Part shown: positions 36,447-45,020 of the stretch, one piece after another
Position numbering within the stretch: the stretch's first letter is position 1
How the letters are laid out: each line of letters begins with the position of its first letter
Assembly (NCBI RefSeq): GCF_001442615.1
Contig: NZ_LMXN01000005.1
Coordinates: 248,001 to 312,000 of the forward strand
Length of the DNA stretch: 64,000 nucleotides
DNA from: Algoriphagus resistens
GTDB taxonomy: Bacteria > Bacteroidota > Bacteroidia > Cytophagales > Cyclobacteriaceae
Direction of reading: 5' to 3'
Program-made: the position numbers and the translations under genes
The notes under the pieces: generated by a model
The model's database searches: none
Told to the model about the DNA's origin: nothing
What the model saw: the letters and a program-made list of their open reading frames with translations, nothing else

Positions 36447-38436
36447 TCAACAAAATTTCAATGTTACAGGTAGTACCTTCACCTAGTTTGGATGATATTT
36501 CAAAAGTTCCCTGAAGCACCTGCACCCGATTTTTGATATTGCTTAAACCAATTCCTTGACTGTGATCATGTTGGCTGGGATCAAAGCCTTTACCGTCATC
36601 TTCTACTGTGATGTAGAGTGTATTTTCATTCTCACTGCACTGGACTAAAATATTTCGGGCCTCTGCGTGCTTCAGCGCATTGTTGAGAAGCTCCTGAACA
36701 ATCCGGTAGATGCTGATCTGTAAAGATTGCTCGTGGTGATCCCCAAGGTTGTAGGCCTCAAAGGTGATGGAAGTTTTATCGCTAGTTAGGTAGTTACAAA
36801 GGTCTTGGAGGGCAGGCCTTAATCCCGTGTAAATCAGAGATTCAGGCATCATATTTCTGGCAATTCTTCTTAATTCGGCCACAGACTGATCCAGTTGATG
36901 AATTACTTTATAGATTTCCATATCCGGTTGGGTTAAATGGTAGCTTTCTTTAGATACAATTGATGATAATTTTAATTTGACACCTGAGAGCATCCCCCCA
37001 AGCCCATCGTGTAAATCCCGGGCAATCCGGTTTCGCTCTTGTTCCTGTCCTTGAAGCATGGCATTGTAGACTTTAAGTTGTTCCTTTTGCTTCAAGGATT
37101 TTAACTCCTGCTTGTGTAATAATTGATTTTGTTTGATCGTCCGTTGCTTCGATCTGTATAAGGTCAATCCAAAAAAGGTTGTCAATATCCCGATGAGCGT
37201 CACTGAAAGGAGCAGGACAATTGTGAATTTGTTTTTTTCAAGCTCTAATTCTTGCTGCTGGTTTTCACTTTTCAATTGCAGTATCTCATTGTCCTTCTCT
37301 ATTGTTTTATATTTCTTTTCAAGTTCGAGGATCTTGATTTCACTGTCTTCTTCAAATGCACTGTCAGTTAGCATCACATACCGGTCAAGCCAATCAAATG
37401 CTTCCCGATAATTTCCGAGTTTAGAATCAGTGTATGCAAGTTCTCTTGTATGCAATCTTTGGTCGTGAAGGTTTGCCGTGTTCAAGTTAAATTTCTGAGC
37501 CTGGAGAAGCATTTCTTTTCCAGCTTTGAAATCGCCCATTTTCTTATAAACCAAGTACTTTTCAAATAGTATTGCAGACTCTGTTCTGAAGTCGCTTGAT
37601 GCTTGTGCTAATTGAAGCCCTTTTTCCAAGTTAACCATGGCACTGTCCAATTTATCTTCATGGCGATAAAAAGTGCCTGCGGAGCTGTAATAAACCGGAG
37701 CATATAACGAATGGGGAATTAATGCCAGCTGGATTCTTGCCTGGTCTAAATAGATCTTAGCCTTTTCAAAATTTCTACTATAAATGGCATTTTTCGCCGC
37801 ATTGACATATGCAGTCAGTTTTTCTTCATGGGCCAGATTGAACGACTCAAGTGACTCAATAGCTTTTTGATAGTACTCTGCTGCTTTTGAATAGTCTGTG
37901 GTATTCATTAATACCAATGCTATATTTTGATAGTCGTTGGCAACCATTATGCTATCTCCGGCTTTTTGAGCAAAAGGTATCGAATATTCCAAAAGGATTT
38001 CAATGTATTCCTCCTCTCTGTCCAGCCGTTGGAGAAGAGCACCGTAATTGTTCCATAACTTGGATCTATAGGTATAGGCTGTTTTTGAATGAATTCTTTT
38101 TAGGTATTTTTCCGCCTCCATATATTCCTCCATCCCCTTATTGATCTCTCTGTCAAAATAGATCCCCGCATTATAAAAGTGAAATAGTCCCTGGAAATAC
38201 TCTGTATGTTTTGGAAAATGGTGTTTGGCTAATTTTAGATAAGAAAAGGCTTTTGAAGTGTCCCGCTCGGACCAAAAATCACTTAACTGAAAATAAAGTA
38301 TAATTTTTGCAGAATCAGAATTCACTTTTTCTGCTTGGTTTAAAAGACTGTCTGTATAGAAAACCTCATAATTGCCTTGCCCAAAGGCATGAAATCCAAA
38401 AAGAAAATAGAGTGGGAAGAAAAGTAGTTTTTTCAT
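36436..38436 (-). CDS. TPR-containing sensor histidine kinase (HisKA_3 type)
   Basis: A 666-residue membrane kinase. A signal peptide (LLFFPLYFLFGFHAFGQG) is followed by a periplasmic TPR-like domain (about 40-370, for example YSKAAEYYQKAIESLESF), a membrane helix at about 404-427, a coiled linker, and a HisKA_3 domain with the phospho-acceptor His476 in NRIARDLHDGLGG. The HATPase domain includes IVQELLNNALKHAEARNI, VEDDGKGFD and GIGLSNIKNRV. This NarL-type kinase should phosphorylate the overlapping response regulator. TPR sensor kinases of this layout are common in Bacteroidota; the signal is unknown. Confidence 0.94.
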   Translation of the reverse strand: MKKLLFFPLYFLFGFHAFGQGNYEVFYTDSLLNQAEKVNSDSAKIILYFQLSDFWSERDTSKAFSYLKLAKHHFPKHTEYFQGLFHFYNAGIYFDREINKGMEEYMEAEKYLKRIHSKTAYTYRSKLWNNYGALLQRLDREEEYIEILLEYSIPFAQKAGDSIMVANDYQNIALVLMNTTDYSKAAEYYQKAIESLESFNLAHEEKLTAYVNAAKNAIYSRNFEKAKIYLDQARIQLALIPHSLYAPVYYSSAGTFYRHEDKLDSAMVNLEKGLQLAQASSDFRTESAILFEKYLVYKKMGDFKAGKEMLLQAQKFNLNTANLHDQRLHTRELAYTDSKLGNYREAFDWLDRYVMLTDSAFEEDSEIKILELEKKYKTIEKDNEILQLKSENQQQELELEKNKFTIVLLLSVTLIGILTTFFGLTLYRSKQRTIKQNQLLHKQELKSLKQKEQLKVYNAMLQGQEQERNRIARDLHDGLGGMLSGVKLKLSSIVSKESYHLTQPDMEIYKVIHQLDQSVAELRRIARNMMPESLIYTGLRPALQDLCNYLTSDKTSITFEAYNLGDHHEQSLQISIYRIVQELLNNALKHAEARNILVQCSENENTLYITVEDDGKGFDPSQHDHSQGIGLSNIKNRVQVLQGTFEISSKLGEGTTCNIEILLNEK

Positions 38437-38453
38437 TAATACAGCAATGAAAT

Positions 38454-38487
38454 AGCCGATTCATATGCACAGCACAACGAATCGGCT
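38454..38487 (-). terminator. Hairpin between the kinase and beta-barrel genes
   Basis: AGCCGATTC at 38454-38462 and GAATCGGCT at 38479-38487 form a 9-bp stem with a 16-base loop. It lies 43 bases downstream of the stop of the outer-membrane protein gene, just before the kinase start. The following minus-strand sequence is only moderately T-rich, so termination is probable but not certain. Confidence 0.55.
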
Positions 38488-38529
38488 TAATATAGCAAAA
38501 TTGCATTGTAAGCCATTGTATAAACTTAG

Positions 38530-39033
38530 TTATGGATTACTTCCACCGTTAAGAATAAAACGAAGCCCCAGGCCAAATCTTGCTGCCAGGAATTCATTCT
38601 GTCCATCTGATATCAGGAATTTGGGTCTCCAATCCGCAAACAGCGAAATTGGTGCTGAGCTTATTTTGTAGTCAATTCCGGCAGCAGGAACTATTCCAAA
38701 ATGGGTGTTTCCTGAATTGTTCGGAAAAAGTAAAGCTCCTCCAAGGCCTAAATACCATTGAAGTCCTTCTGCTCCTGAAATTGGTTGATGATATTGATAC
38801 ATTGCCTGTAAAACAGTGAGCCCACTTCCAAATTGCAAAGCCGCTTCACCGGCATGATTTGGTTGGAAGAAATGCTTTACATGAGGTCCCACTAATGTTC
38901 CTCCATCTCCTACATCAATCAGTAGACCCACTCCGGTTTTGTAAGTTTGCCCATTTACTGAGCCTGATCCAAATCCTATAGCCGCCAAAGAGAATAATAC
39001 CTGCAGCGCAATTTTTAATTTGAAATTTTTCAT
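38530..39033 (-). CDS. Small outer-membrane beta-barrel-like protein
   Basis: A 167-residue protein with a signal peptide (IALQVLFSLAAIGFGSGSVN, ending near GQ). The mature part is Gly-rich with alternating hydrophobic strands (WYLGLGGALLF, FGIVPAAGIDYKI, ISLFADWRPKFLI, RFGLGLRFIL), as in small outer-membrane barrels of Bacteroidota. The family cannot be named. It precedes the sensor kinase on the same strand, and the next gene upstream encodes a lipoprotein, so envelope function is likely. Confidence 0.7.
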   Translation of the reverse strand: MKNFKLKIALQVLFSLAAIGFGSGSVNGQTYKTGVGLLIDVGDGGTLVGPHVKHFFQPNHAGEAALQFGSGLTVLQAMYQYHQPISGAEGLQWYLGLGGALLFPNNSGNTHFGIVPAAGIDYKISSAPISLFADWRPKFLISDGQNEFLAARFGLGLRFILNGGSNP

Positions 39034-39066
39034 CCGTTTGTCTTTTTAGTAGTTAAATTCTCCTGT

Positions 39067-39483
39067 TTATAATTTTCTAAAGAGCAAGGTCAGTGGTACA
39101 TCCCCAGCTTTAATAGTTATCCTTAATCGTGTGTTATTTTCGCTTAAGGAAAAGTTGGCAGGTTGCCTACCATTATTTTCTATGGTGTAATAGGTTCCAT
39201 TTTCATTTTCCCATCCGGATGAAAGCATTTCCGTTTGACAGGTTGCAGACCCTGACTCCACTGGTGCTGAAATGTTTAAAGACAGGATTTTCTCATCAAC
39301 AATCAACTTACTGTCTTGGATACAGGGTTCTCCGTTGACATCAAAGATTTGTCCGTCTTGTTCAATTCCTTCGATACTCCAAGTTCCAATCAGTGGGTCA
39401 ATGGCAGGTTCATTGTCTTCATTGTCAGAGCAAGCAAAACCTACAAACAGAATTATGAGAAGAAAGAAATGTTGGTTTTTCAT
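39067..39483 (-). CDS. Lipocalin-like lipoprotein
   Basis: A 138-residue lipoprotein with lipobox LFVGFAC (Cys near 18) and an acidic spacer (SDNEDNEPAID). The core DPLIGTWSIEGIEQDGQIF is the first strand and helix of lipocalin-like Bacteroidota proteins, and the rest is beta-rich (GTYYTIENNG, RLRITIKAGDVPLTLLF). Binding partner unknown. It is 33 bases upstream of the beta-barrel gene on the same strand and probably co-transcribed with it. Confidence 0.72.
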   Translation of the reverse strand: MKNQHFFLLIILFVGFACSDNEDNEPAIDPLIGTWSIEGIEQDGQIFDVNGEPCIQDSKLIVDEKILSLNISAPVESGSATCQTEMLSSGWENENGTYYTIENNGRQPANFSLSENNTRLRITIKAGDVPLTLLFRKL

Positions 39484-40160
39484 AAAAAGTGGGTCTGTGA
39501 ATTAAATTGTTTGTCTCCACAAAGTTAAATCCTCGGAAAAGGGAAGAACATACCCGAAAACCAGTATATTATTTCAATTTTCTTAGATTCAATCCCAGCT
39601 GAGTTGGCAATACGAACTTTAAAATTCAGAACTCCAGTAACTGGATACGGATTCTTGGGTTTTAGAAAATCTTCAGAATTTCACTTATATCAATGGCTTC
39701 CTGCGGGGCAGATGGAGAAGGTAAACTATGAGCGGATGTTGGAAGTCCGCGCCCTTCCTGGACTGTAGGATTTTATAGATCGGACACATGTCGCTCCTGA
39801 AAAGCTCTTAATTCTGATCAGTGCAGTGGCTTTGGGTTTATCGGCCTTGGTAAGAAACTGCTATGGTAGGTCAACTTCCTACAAAAAAGGCAACTCGAGA
39901 AGGAGGTGGATTCCCCTACTTTGTTTCGGAAGTCTGCCATGGATTTTGTCCTGCCCGATTTTCCGCTGGAAGATGCCATTGATATCGCTAATGTGCGGGG
40001 TTGTGCGCTGACTGACATGTTCCGATTATGTACCGACGAATGTAGGAGAAACGCGAGGGCAAAGGATTACTTTCTATGCCAGAGTTTAAGGACTAAATTA
40101 AGACCTCGAATAAGACACATTTTTTTTGATATTTGTTGATATGAACTAAAGTCTAAAAAC
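39484..40160 (+). pseudogene. Degraded coding stretch, identity uncertain
   Basis: No intact gene is present. A plus-strand frame from about 39691 reads YQWLPAGQMEKVNYERMLEV, a TAG stop, then DFIDRTHVAPEKLLILISAV and ALGLSALVRN, after which the frame is lost. The order of features faintly recalls MtfA-type zinc peptidases (Y-x-x-L-x-P start, hydrophobic LIsA helix), but the HExxH site is not seen. I list it as a relic because several stops interrupt otherwise protein-like sequence; the identity is a guess. Confidence 0.3.
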
Positions 40161-40162
40161 AG

Positions 40163-40196
40163 AAAAGCCTGTAAATCAGTAGATTTACAGGCTTTT
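40163..40196 (-). terminator. Strong hairpin next to the tRNA 3' end
   Basis: A 15-bp perfect stem, AAAAGCCTGTAAATC at 40163-40177 and GATTTACAGGCTTTT at 40182-40196, with a 4-base loop. On the minus strand it lies 24 bases downstream of the tRNA-like 3' end, the position expected for the natural terminator of the original tRNA gene. It would work in both directions. Confidence 0.85.
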
Positions 40197-40219
40197 AAAA
40201 TCCCTTGAAACAGGTTTTG

Positions 40220-40242
40220 TCGGGGTGGCAGGATTCGAACCT
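40220..40242 (-). other. tRNA 3' end (probable tRNA-Pro), candidate attachment site
   Basis: The minus-strand sequence AGGTTCGAATCCTGCCACCC followed by CGA is a T-loop, the 3' half of a T-stem, a 7-base acceptor strand CACCCCG and discriminator A. The acceptor would pair with CGGGGTG, the usual 5' end of tRNA-Pro. No D arm, anticodon arm or matching 5' acceptor follows on the right, and the 5' half of the T-stem already mismatches. This is what is left when an element integrates into a tRNA 3' end: the chromosome side keeps the 3' end and terminator, and the intact tRNA should be at the far end of the element. Confidence 0.75.
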
Positions 40243-40438
40243 ATGCGTGTAATGTACTGATATACAATATTTTATCCGTTGTATTTTTCTTTAGGTCACC
40301 TAATAAGGCAAAATTATTTTTAAGTGATGTAACTGATTAATTTACAGCAAGTTAATACATTTACTTGTGTTTTTTAGAAATAAGATCAAAAATAGGCGAA
40401 GCCCACCTCTTTTATACAAATTCTCTAAGTCGATAGAT

Positions 40439-40690
40439 TTAGTTATTGGTGGTAATTTCTTCGTCTAGCATTTCATAATCCTTTGCTCCGTTTGAATCCG
40501 GCACATAGTCAAATATGCTATGTGCCTAGAGCTGGCCTTTTGATTTTCAATAAAAATATTCAATGCTCGCTTGATGGGATCGACGAAATTCTTAATTTGG
40601 TCACAGTAGAGTTCCGGAACCCTGCGGATAATCGCGATATTGATGCAATAAGGTTGCGGGAGTTCTTTAACAACAAATGTTAGCGGATAT
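40439..40690 (-). pseudogene. ParA-like C-terminal remnant (copy 1)
   Basis: The minus strand ends in IFDYVPDSNGAKDYEMLDEE with stop at 40439-40441. This matches the C-terminal end of ParA-type partition ATPases (IFDYAPESNGAKDY is the usual form). Upstream in the same frame are stops (EYFY-stop-KSKGQL-stop), so it is broken. A better preserved copy lies at 46790-47030. Only the last third of the gene is present, and homology between the copies ends just before the AbiGi gene. Confidence 0.6.
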
Positions 40691-40937
40691 TTTACAGACA
40701 ACCTAAACTTCGACAAAGAACTATGGCACTTTATCCACAAATACTATTTCACTTTACTAAGAAAAAGAGCCTTTATACAATACTAAATGAAACATTTAAA
40801 GCTTCCTATGCCAGAGAAAGAATCATTGGTGGAAATAACACAAAGGAATTTGCTGTTCCAATGGTTTCCTTCAGTGACTTGAGACTTTCTGAGCTTAAAA
40901 ATAATATCGGCACTTACGGAAAATTTGGTATTGGATT

Positions 40938-42375
40938 TACTGTCATCCGGGTAAGTTTTTCATATCCTAAAATAGTGGGTTTTCTGGCTTTCTAGGGTGA
41001 TTTTTCCTTTTTTCTCAAAACACCCCCCTGCTCAATTCCAAATATATCCAATTGCACTATTTCCAGATTTCGTTCTTCTGCTGCCAGACAGTTTGTTTTT
41101 AGTATGGTCTGGAAGCACACATACGATATCAGGTTGGCCCGGGCCATGGATACCAACGTAGTAAACTGCTCTGCTTCTTTGATCCGCTTATGGATCACAC
41201 TGAATATCAGATTGGCGATCAATACCATCCATACCTGCGTTTTGATCCCCTCCCTGCTGTCCGAGAAAAAATAGCCCAACTCGAAGTTCTGCTTTATTTT
41301 TTTATAGAACGGCTCGATCTCCCAGCGGTTTTTATAAAGGAGCACTATAGTATGGGACTGGAAGTCAAACAGGTTGCTCAGAAAGCGGAACACCTTGCCT
41401 GTCAATGGAGCTTTATAGGTGATCAATCTGGCCTTCAGTGGCCCTTCATTGGTCTTTAGCTCCACCAACTGGTCCAGGATGGTACCCCCGGCCAGGAAGT
41501 CATGGATGTCCGCACGGATTTCACTCACCACTTCATAGGTGGCGTTTTCATTTAAACATGTGACGAAAAAGGAACCACTCTCAGTCCATTTTTTATAAAC
41601 CCCATAATTTACATACCCCTTGTCAAAGACATAAATCTCTCCTCGTTGTGGTTTCAGCTGTCCGAGGAAATCTTTATCGTTGCTACTGGCAGGGGTCAGC
41701 CAGATCAGTTCGGGCACCATATTGTCCAGGGGGAGTACCGCATGGACTTTGAGTCCCCCTTTTTTCTTCCCGTTCATAGGATTCCTTCCCGTCCCTTTGA
41801 ATACATCCGTCCACAGGGTCACGGTGCTGGAGTCCATCAGTTTAACCCGGTCTGGGGAAACTTCCCCGTTGATGGGTAGACTGAGGTAACTGTCTGAAAT
41901 CTCCGCTCTGTAATGGGCCAATAATAAGTAATAAATATACCCATGCACTTCATTGGGACGCTTACGGTTGGCATCCGAAAGGGTGCTGCTTGCAGGAAGC
42001 TTATAGATGCCCAAATAGCTTAGCTTCTGTCCCAAAAACAACAGGCATTTGCAGAGGCTGTTCAGCGACTGCGCTTTGGAAACCACTCCGTAAAGCATGA
42101 AGACAAGCTGTTTCCAGGTATCCATTGTCTTGTAGTAGCGGTCCGACTGAAAGGTTTCTGCAGCTTTATCGACTATCTCCCGGGGTACGAAAGAAAGTAG
42201 CTGGCTGATTATCGGATGACCGGATAGTTTTGTAGTTTGCATTGGGATAGTTGATGTGTCGTAACCTCAACTTGCACCAAAAGGCGGGATTTACCTAATC
42301 GGTGGTTCCGCTTTTCCTGTTTTGTACTATTCCAAGAATGTCATTTTAAGCCTGTTTTTTACTCGGATGCCAGTA
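40938..42375 (-). mobile_element. IS4-type insertion sequence, complete, with 9-bp target duplication
   Basis: The element is 1438 bp. Its terminal inverted repeats are TACTGTCATCCGGGTAA (left) and TACTGGCATCCGAGTAA (right end, reverse complement), 15 of 17 matching. It is flanked by the direct repeat TATTGGATT at 40929-40937 and 42376-42384. It contains one transposase gene and interrupts an AbiGi-like gene, which can be rebuilt exactly by excision. Confidence 0.93.
40992..42242 (-). CDS. IS4-family DDE transposase
   Basis: A 416-residue transposase, complete. The N-terminal helical region (TKLSGHPIISQLLSFVPREI) is like the DUF4372 domain of IS4-type transposases. The catalytic core has the first Asp in RVKLMDSSTVTLW, the second in EIYVFDKGYVNYG, and the YREK signature in LYKNRWEIEPFYKKIKQ. 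All three acidic positions are intact, so the element is probably still mobile. The stop codon lies 54 bases inside the left end of the element. Confidence 0.93.
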   Translation of the reverse strand: MQTTKLSGHPIISQLLSFVPREIVDKAAETFQSDRYYKTMDTWKQLVFMLYGVVSKAQSLNSLCKCLLFLGQKLSYLGIYKLPASSTLSDANRKRPNEVHGYIYYLLLAHYRAEISDSYLSLPINGEVSPDRVKLMDSSTVTLWTDVFKGTGRNPMNGKKKGGLKVHAVLPLDNMVPELIWLTPASSNDKDFLGQLKPQRGEIYVFDKGYVNYGVYKKWTESGSFFVTCLNENATYEVVSEIRADIHDFLAGGTILDQLVELKTNEGPLKARLITYKAPLTGKVFRFLSNLFDFQSHTIVLLYKNRWEIEPFYKKIKQNFELGYFFSDSREGIKTQVWMVLIANLIFSVIHKRIKEAEQFTTLVSMARANLISYVCFQTILKTNCLAAEERNLEIVQLDIFGIEQGGVLRKKEKSP

Positions 42376-42922
42376 TATTGGATTGACAAAGTCATGGGCA
42401 ATAAGAAATGGACTTAATCCTGTTATGTATGCAAGTAAAGAAAGTCTTTTCACAGGAAACTTTATGAGTGGAGTTGAGGATATTTTCACGCTTTTGACAA
42501 AGGCGAATGACACAACAGGAAAATTTGAAACAGCATACAATAACACAATTAATACTTTACGCTACATAAAAAACTATCAAGGAGACCTAATTAGACCAGG
42601 AAAGAAAACAAAACCAAATTATGTATTTGCAAATGAAAGGGAATGGAGATATGTTCCAGCAATTACAGACGACATTTTATCCTTTATACCAATTGATAAA
42701 ATTAGAACTGCTCAACAGAAATCAAGTTTCAACAAAAAAGTAAGCCATATACGACTTCATTTTCAGCCAGATGACATAAAGTATTTGGTAGTTGAAAAAG
42801 AAACTGATATTAACCCATTAATAGCTCACTTACGGCAAGCAAAAAGTAGATTTTCTTATGAAACGGTTGACAAACTTGCAAGCAGAATTTTAACTTATGA
42901 ACAAATTGAGAAAGACGTATAA

Positions 42923-43070
42923 AAAACAGCGGCTAACATAAGTTTTTATAGGGGCAGACGAACAAATTCTTATCTTTAGTTTTTCAATTTGGCTTTTTGT
43001 GGTGGTTGGGCAGACGTTCCCTGCCCCCCCCCGCAACGCCAAACTTTGAACGTTGTAAACCATAAAAGAG
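42923..43070 (+). repeat. Cassette-type spacer with hairpin after the AbiGi gene
   Basis: This 148-base spacer starts after the stop with CGGCTAACATAAG and ends with CGCAACGCCAAACTTTGAAC and GTTGTAAACC just before the next start codon. GGGGCAG at 42951-42957 can pair with CTGCCCC at 43021-43027. Similar CGGCTAACA/AACGTTGT-bounded spacers are, to my knowledge, repeated in Bacteroidota genomes and look like recombination sites of gene cassettes. Two more spacers of similar length follow the next two genes. Confidence 0.5.
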
Positions 43071-43925
43071 ATGGCTAAAAAGATATTTAAACTTCATACC
43101 AGTAAGGTTGAAAATGATTGGTTTACATCATCAATTCAACCAACAGATTTTGATGTGTTTGGTGAAAAAGTTGAAACTATATCACGATTTGATAGCGATA
43201 CTATTATATGGCGGTATCTGGATTTTAGCAAGTTTATTGCGCTTTTAGAAACAAAACAATTACACTTCACACGATTAGATGACTTTTATGACAAATTTGA
43301 GGGTTCATATTCGCCATCTGATTACGAAAGATTCTTATCAGATGACTTCTTAACAAGGATTGAAAACTCATTACTTTCTCAACTGATTGACATTTCAGTT
43401 CGTCTAGGTAACTTTGCATCTTCCTGGCACATTAATAATTATGAAAACTATGGGATGTGGAAGTCTTATGTTAAATCTAATGAGGGAGTTGCAATTAAAA
43501 CAACTGTTGGCAACCTTATAAAAAGCCTTCGAAATTCAAAAAGTTCTCTTGTATATGGAAATATAGAGTATGTAGATTTTGAAGAACTAGATATCAGGAA
43601 GTATTTTGAACACAATAAACAACACGGCGTTCAAGTTATGCCTATTCCATCCTTCTTTAAAAGGAAAAGTTTCTCATTTGAAAATGAATTTAGAGTAGTT
43701 ATTTATTTTGAATTTGGAATCTCTAACACAAATTTGATAAATCAAGATTATATTGATAATATAATTAAATCACAGAAACGCTTTTATCAAGAATCCATTG
43801 ACTTAAATGAGCTTTTTAATGAAATTTATATACATCCAGATTCAACAGAATGGTTTGATACTTTGGTTAGAAAAGTGGGTGACAGATACAATGTTGATGC
43901 GACAATATTAAAATCTGATATATAA
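43071..43925 (+). CDS. DUF2971 protein
   Basis: A 284-residue protein with DUF2971 landmarks: IWRYLDFSKFIALLETKQLH near 48-67, FTRLDDFYDKFEGSYS just after, FASSWHINNYENYGMWKSYV near 118-137, EGVAIKTTVGNLIKSL, YGNIEYVD, and FFKRKSFSFENEFRVVIYFE. The family is widespread in accessory regions and often sits in defence islands, but its activity is not established. AbiGi proteins share part of this fold pattern (W-R-Y, F-x-x-E-x-E-x-R), so this gene and its neighbour may be distant relatives. Low GC and a cassette-like spacer on each side suggest transfer. No signal peptide. Confidence 0.8.
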   Translation: MAKKIFKLHTSKVENDWFTSSIQPTDFDVFGEKVETISRFDSDTIIWRYLDFSKFIALLETKQLHFTRLDDFYDKFEGSYSPSDYERFLSDDFLTRIENSLLSQLIDISVRLGNFASSWHINNYENYGMWKSYVKSNEGVAIKTTVGNLIKSLRNSKSSLVYGNIEYVDFEELDIRKYFEHNKQHGVQVMPIPSFFKRKSFSFENEFRVVIYFEFGISNTNLINQDYIDNIIKSQKRFYQESIDLNELFNEIYIHPDSTEWFDTLVRKVGDRYNVDATILKSDI

Positions 43926-44066
43926 AAGTATTGCTTTCATTTTGTATATGTAATGACAAGGCAAGTGTTAAATATCAAAGATTGTAGCCCGCTCAAACAG
44001 CGTAGGGATTTGATATGATACTACCAATCAATCTACCACAACTCATAAAATTTACCGTCAGTAACT
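43926..44066 (+). repeat. Cassette-type spacer with hairpin after the DUF2971 gene
   Basis: A 141-base spacer containing GACAAGGCAAGTGTTAAATA followed by an 8-bp inverted repeat, ATATCAAA and TTTGATAT, around AGATTGTAGCCCGCTCAAAC. It is similar in length and position to the spacers on both sides, and its opening resembles TGACAAGTGCTAAAA of the next spacer. Confidence 0.4.
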
Positions 44067-44894
44067 ATGGAAATTCAATGGTCATCGTATCTGAAAGTGC
44101 ATTTCCCAGCTCTTTCTGAAATTTATCTGGATACCCACGCTGAAAAAGAGATCAATGAGCAATTAGTGACTAGAAATTCTGAGCTTCTGAAAGTGTGTCC
44201 TGATAAATATACGACCACTTTTTATGACCTATTCGTTAGGATAATTAACACTGAAATTGAAAATGATAGGGAGCAAGAAATTTCCCGCTCATTGTTAGGC
44301 CAGCTTAATGATAATGTCGAAAGACTCAATAACATACTGATCCAAAACAAATTATCAATAAGTCAAGTAAAGAATTATCTGGATGGACTCTTTCGAGTAA
44401 ACGGTGAGAAATATCTCGATAAGGTGGGAGAACTATTGAGCACGAATTATATTCTTGAAAACAATAATAATTTCAAGCTTTTACAACTTGAATATAAACA
44501 TGAACCACATCTCGGAAATAAAAGTAAGGATAGTGATTTACTGATTTTTGACGAAGTTCTTAAGGGAGGTATTTTGGTGGATATTTTGAATGTTAACCTG
44601 GATCACGAAAAGATAGAAGATGAAATAGGACTTACCAAAATCCTTTCTCATCGCATTGGGAACAAATATATTGATAAAAGGTATCATAAAATTCAGATAA
44701 ATGATTCCTTTAAAATTGGGGTCATACAACCTTTTATTTGGGTTTATGATTTATGTTCAATACTCAAATATGAGGAAGTCTTTCGGAATTTTACTATATA
44801 TAACTCATTGCCAATTTTACTTCTTAGGCAAAAGTCTAATGGTCAAGGACAAGTTTATTATGATTGTATCCAAGCGAAAGACATTAATAGTTAA
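44067..44894 (+). CDS. Unknown 275-residue protein of the defence-like region
   Basis: No family recognised. The N-terminal half is helical (EKEINEQLVTRNSELLKVCP, LLGQLNDNVERLNNILIQNK). The C-terminal half has SDLLIFDEVLKGGILVDILN at about 158-177, where Asp and the VDIL-N pattern after a short gap could be a PD-(D/E)XK-like core, although the expected Glu-x-Lys is not seen. No signal peptide or membrane segment. It is very AT-rich and lies between cassette-like spacers, so it is likely acquired accessory DNA. A defence role is inferred from its neighbours only. Confidence 0.65.
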   Translation: MEIQWSSYLKVHFPALSEIYLDTHAEKEINEQLVTRNSELLKVCPDKYTTTFYDLFVRIINTEIENDREQEISRSLLGQLNDNVERLNNILIQNKLSISQVKNYLDGLFRVNGEKYLDKVGELLSTNYILENNNNFKLLQLEYKHEPHLGNKSKDSDLLIFDEVLKGGILVDILNVNLDHEKIEDEIGLTKILSHRIGNKYIDKRYHKIQINDSFKIGVIQPFIWVYDLCSILKYEEVFRNFTIYNSLPILLLRQKSNGQGQVYYDCIQAKDINS

Positions 44895-45020
44895 AACTGA
44901 TGACAAGTGCTAAAAATCCATAGGTTTATGAGCCACTTACAAAGGGAGTTGAGATTAGATAGTTTTAAAGCAATTAACAAAGTTCAAGCCTATGGATTTT
45001 AGCTTGGCTTTGTACGAAAT
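44895..45020 (+). repeat. Cassette-type spacer with long imperfect hairpin
   Basis: This 126-base spacer carries GCTAAAAATCCATAGG at 44909-44924 and its inverted partner CCTATGGATTTTAGC at 44989-45003, with one bulged A, giving a stem of about 15 bp around a 64-base loop. The flanks extend the symmetry (ACAAG at the left, CTTGGCTTTGT at the right). It begins directly after the stop of the previous gene and ends just before the next start. Confidence 0.5.

Larger units (their letters stand above)
40723..42922 (+). pseudogene. abiGi-like: AbiGi-like abortive-infection antitoxin gene, split by an IS
   Basis: The 5' part (40723-40937) encodes LFHFTKKKSLYTILNETFKA and VPMVSFSDLRLSELKNNIGT; the 3' part (42385-42922) encodes TKSWAIRNGLNPVMY, NYQGDLIRPGKKTKPNYVFA, NEREWRYVPA and SRILTYEQIEKDV. 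Together these match AbiGi-family proteins, the antitoxin-like half of AbiG abortive infection systems. Removing the IS4-type element and one copy of its 9-bp duplication restores one continuous 250-codon frame through GIGLTKSW. The insertion is therefore recent and the gene otherwise intact. No AbiGii toxin gene is recognisable next to it; the following gene encodes a DUF2971 protein. Confidence 0.85.

Noticed and set aside
40220..40242. A complete tRNA gene
   Set aside because: Only the T-loop and 3' acceptor side are present; no D arm, anticodon arm or 5' acceptor strand follows in the next 80 bases.
40465..40740. 91-codon minus-strand frame over the first partition relic
   Set aside because: The recognisable ParA end lies in a different frame of the same stretch, so this open frame is a by-product of the decayed gene.
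42923..43070. A true integron attC site
   Set aside because: The GGCTAAC and AACGTTG ends do not fit the strict attC core consensus and no integron integrase is visible, so I only call it cassette-like.
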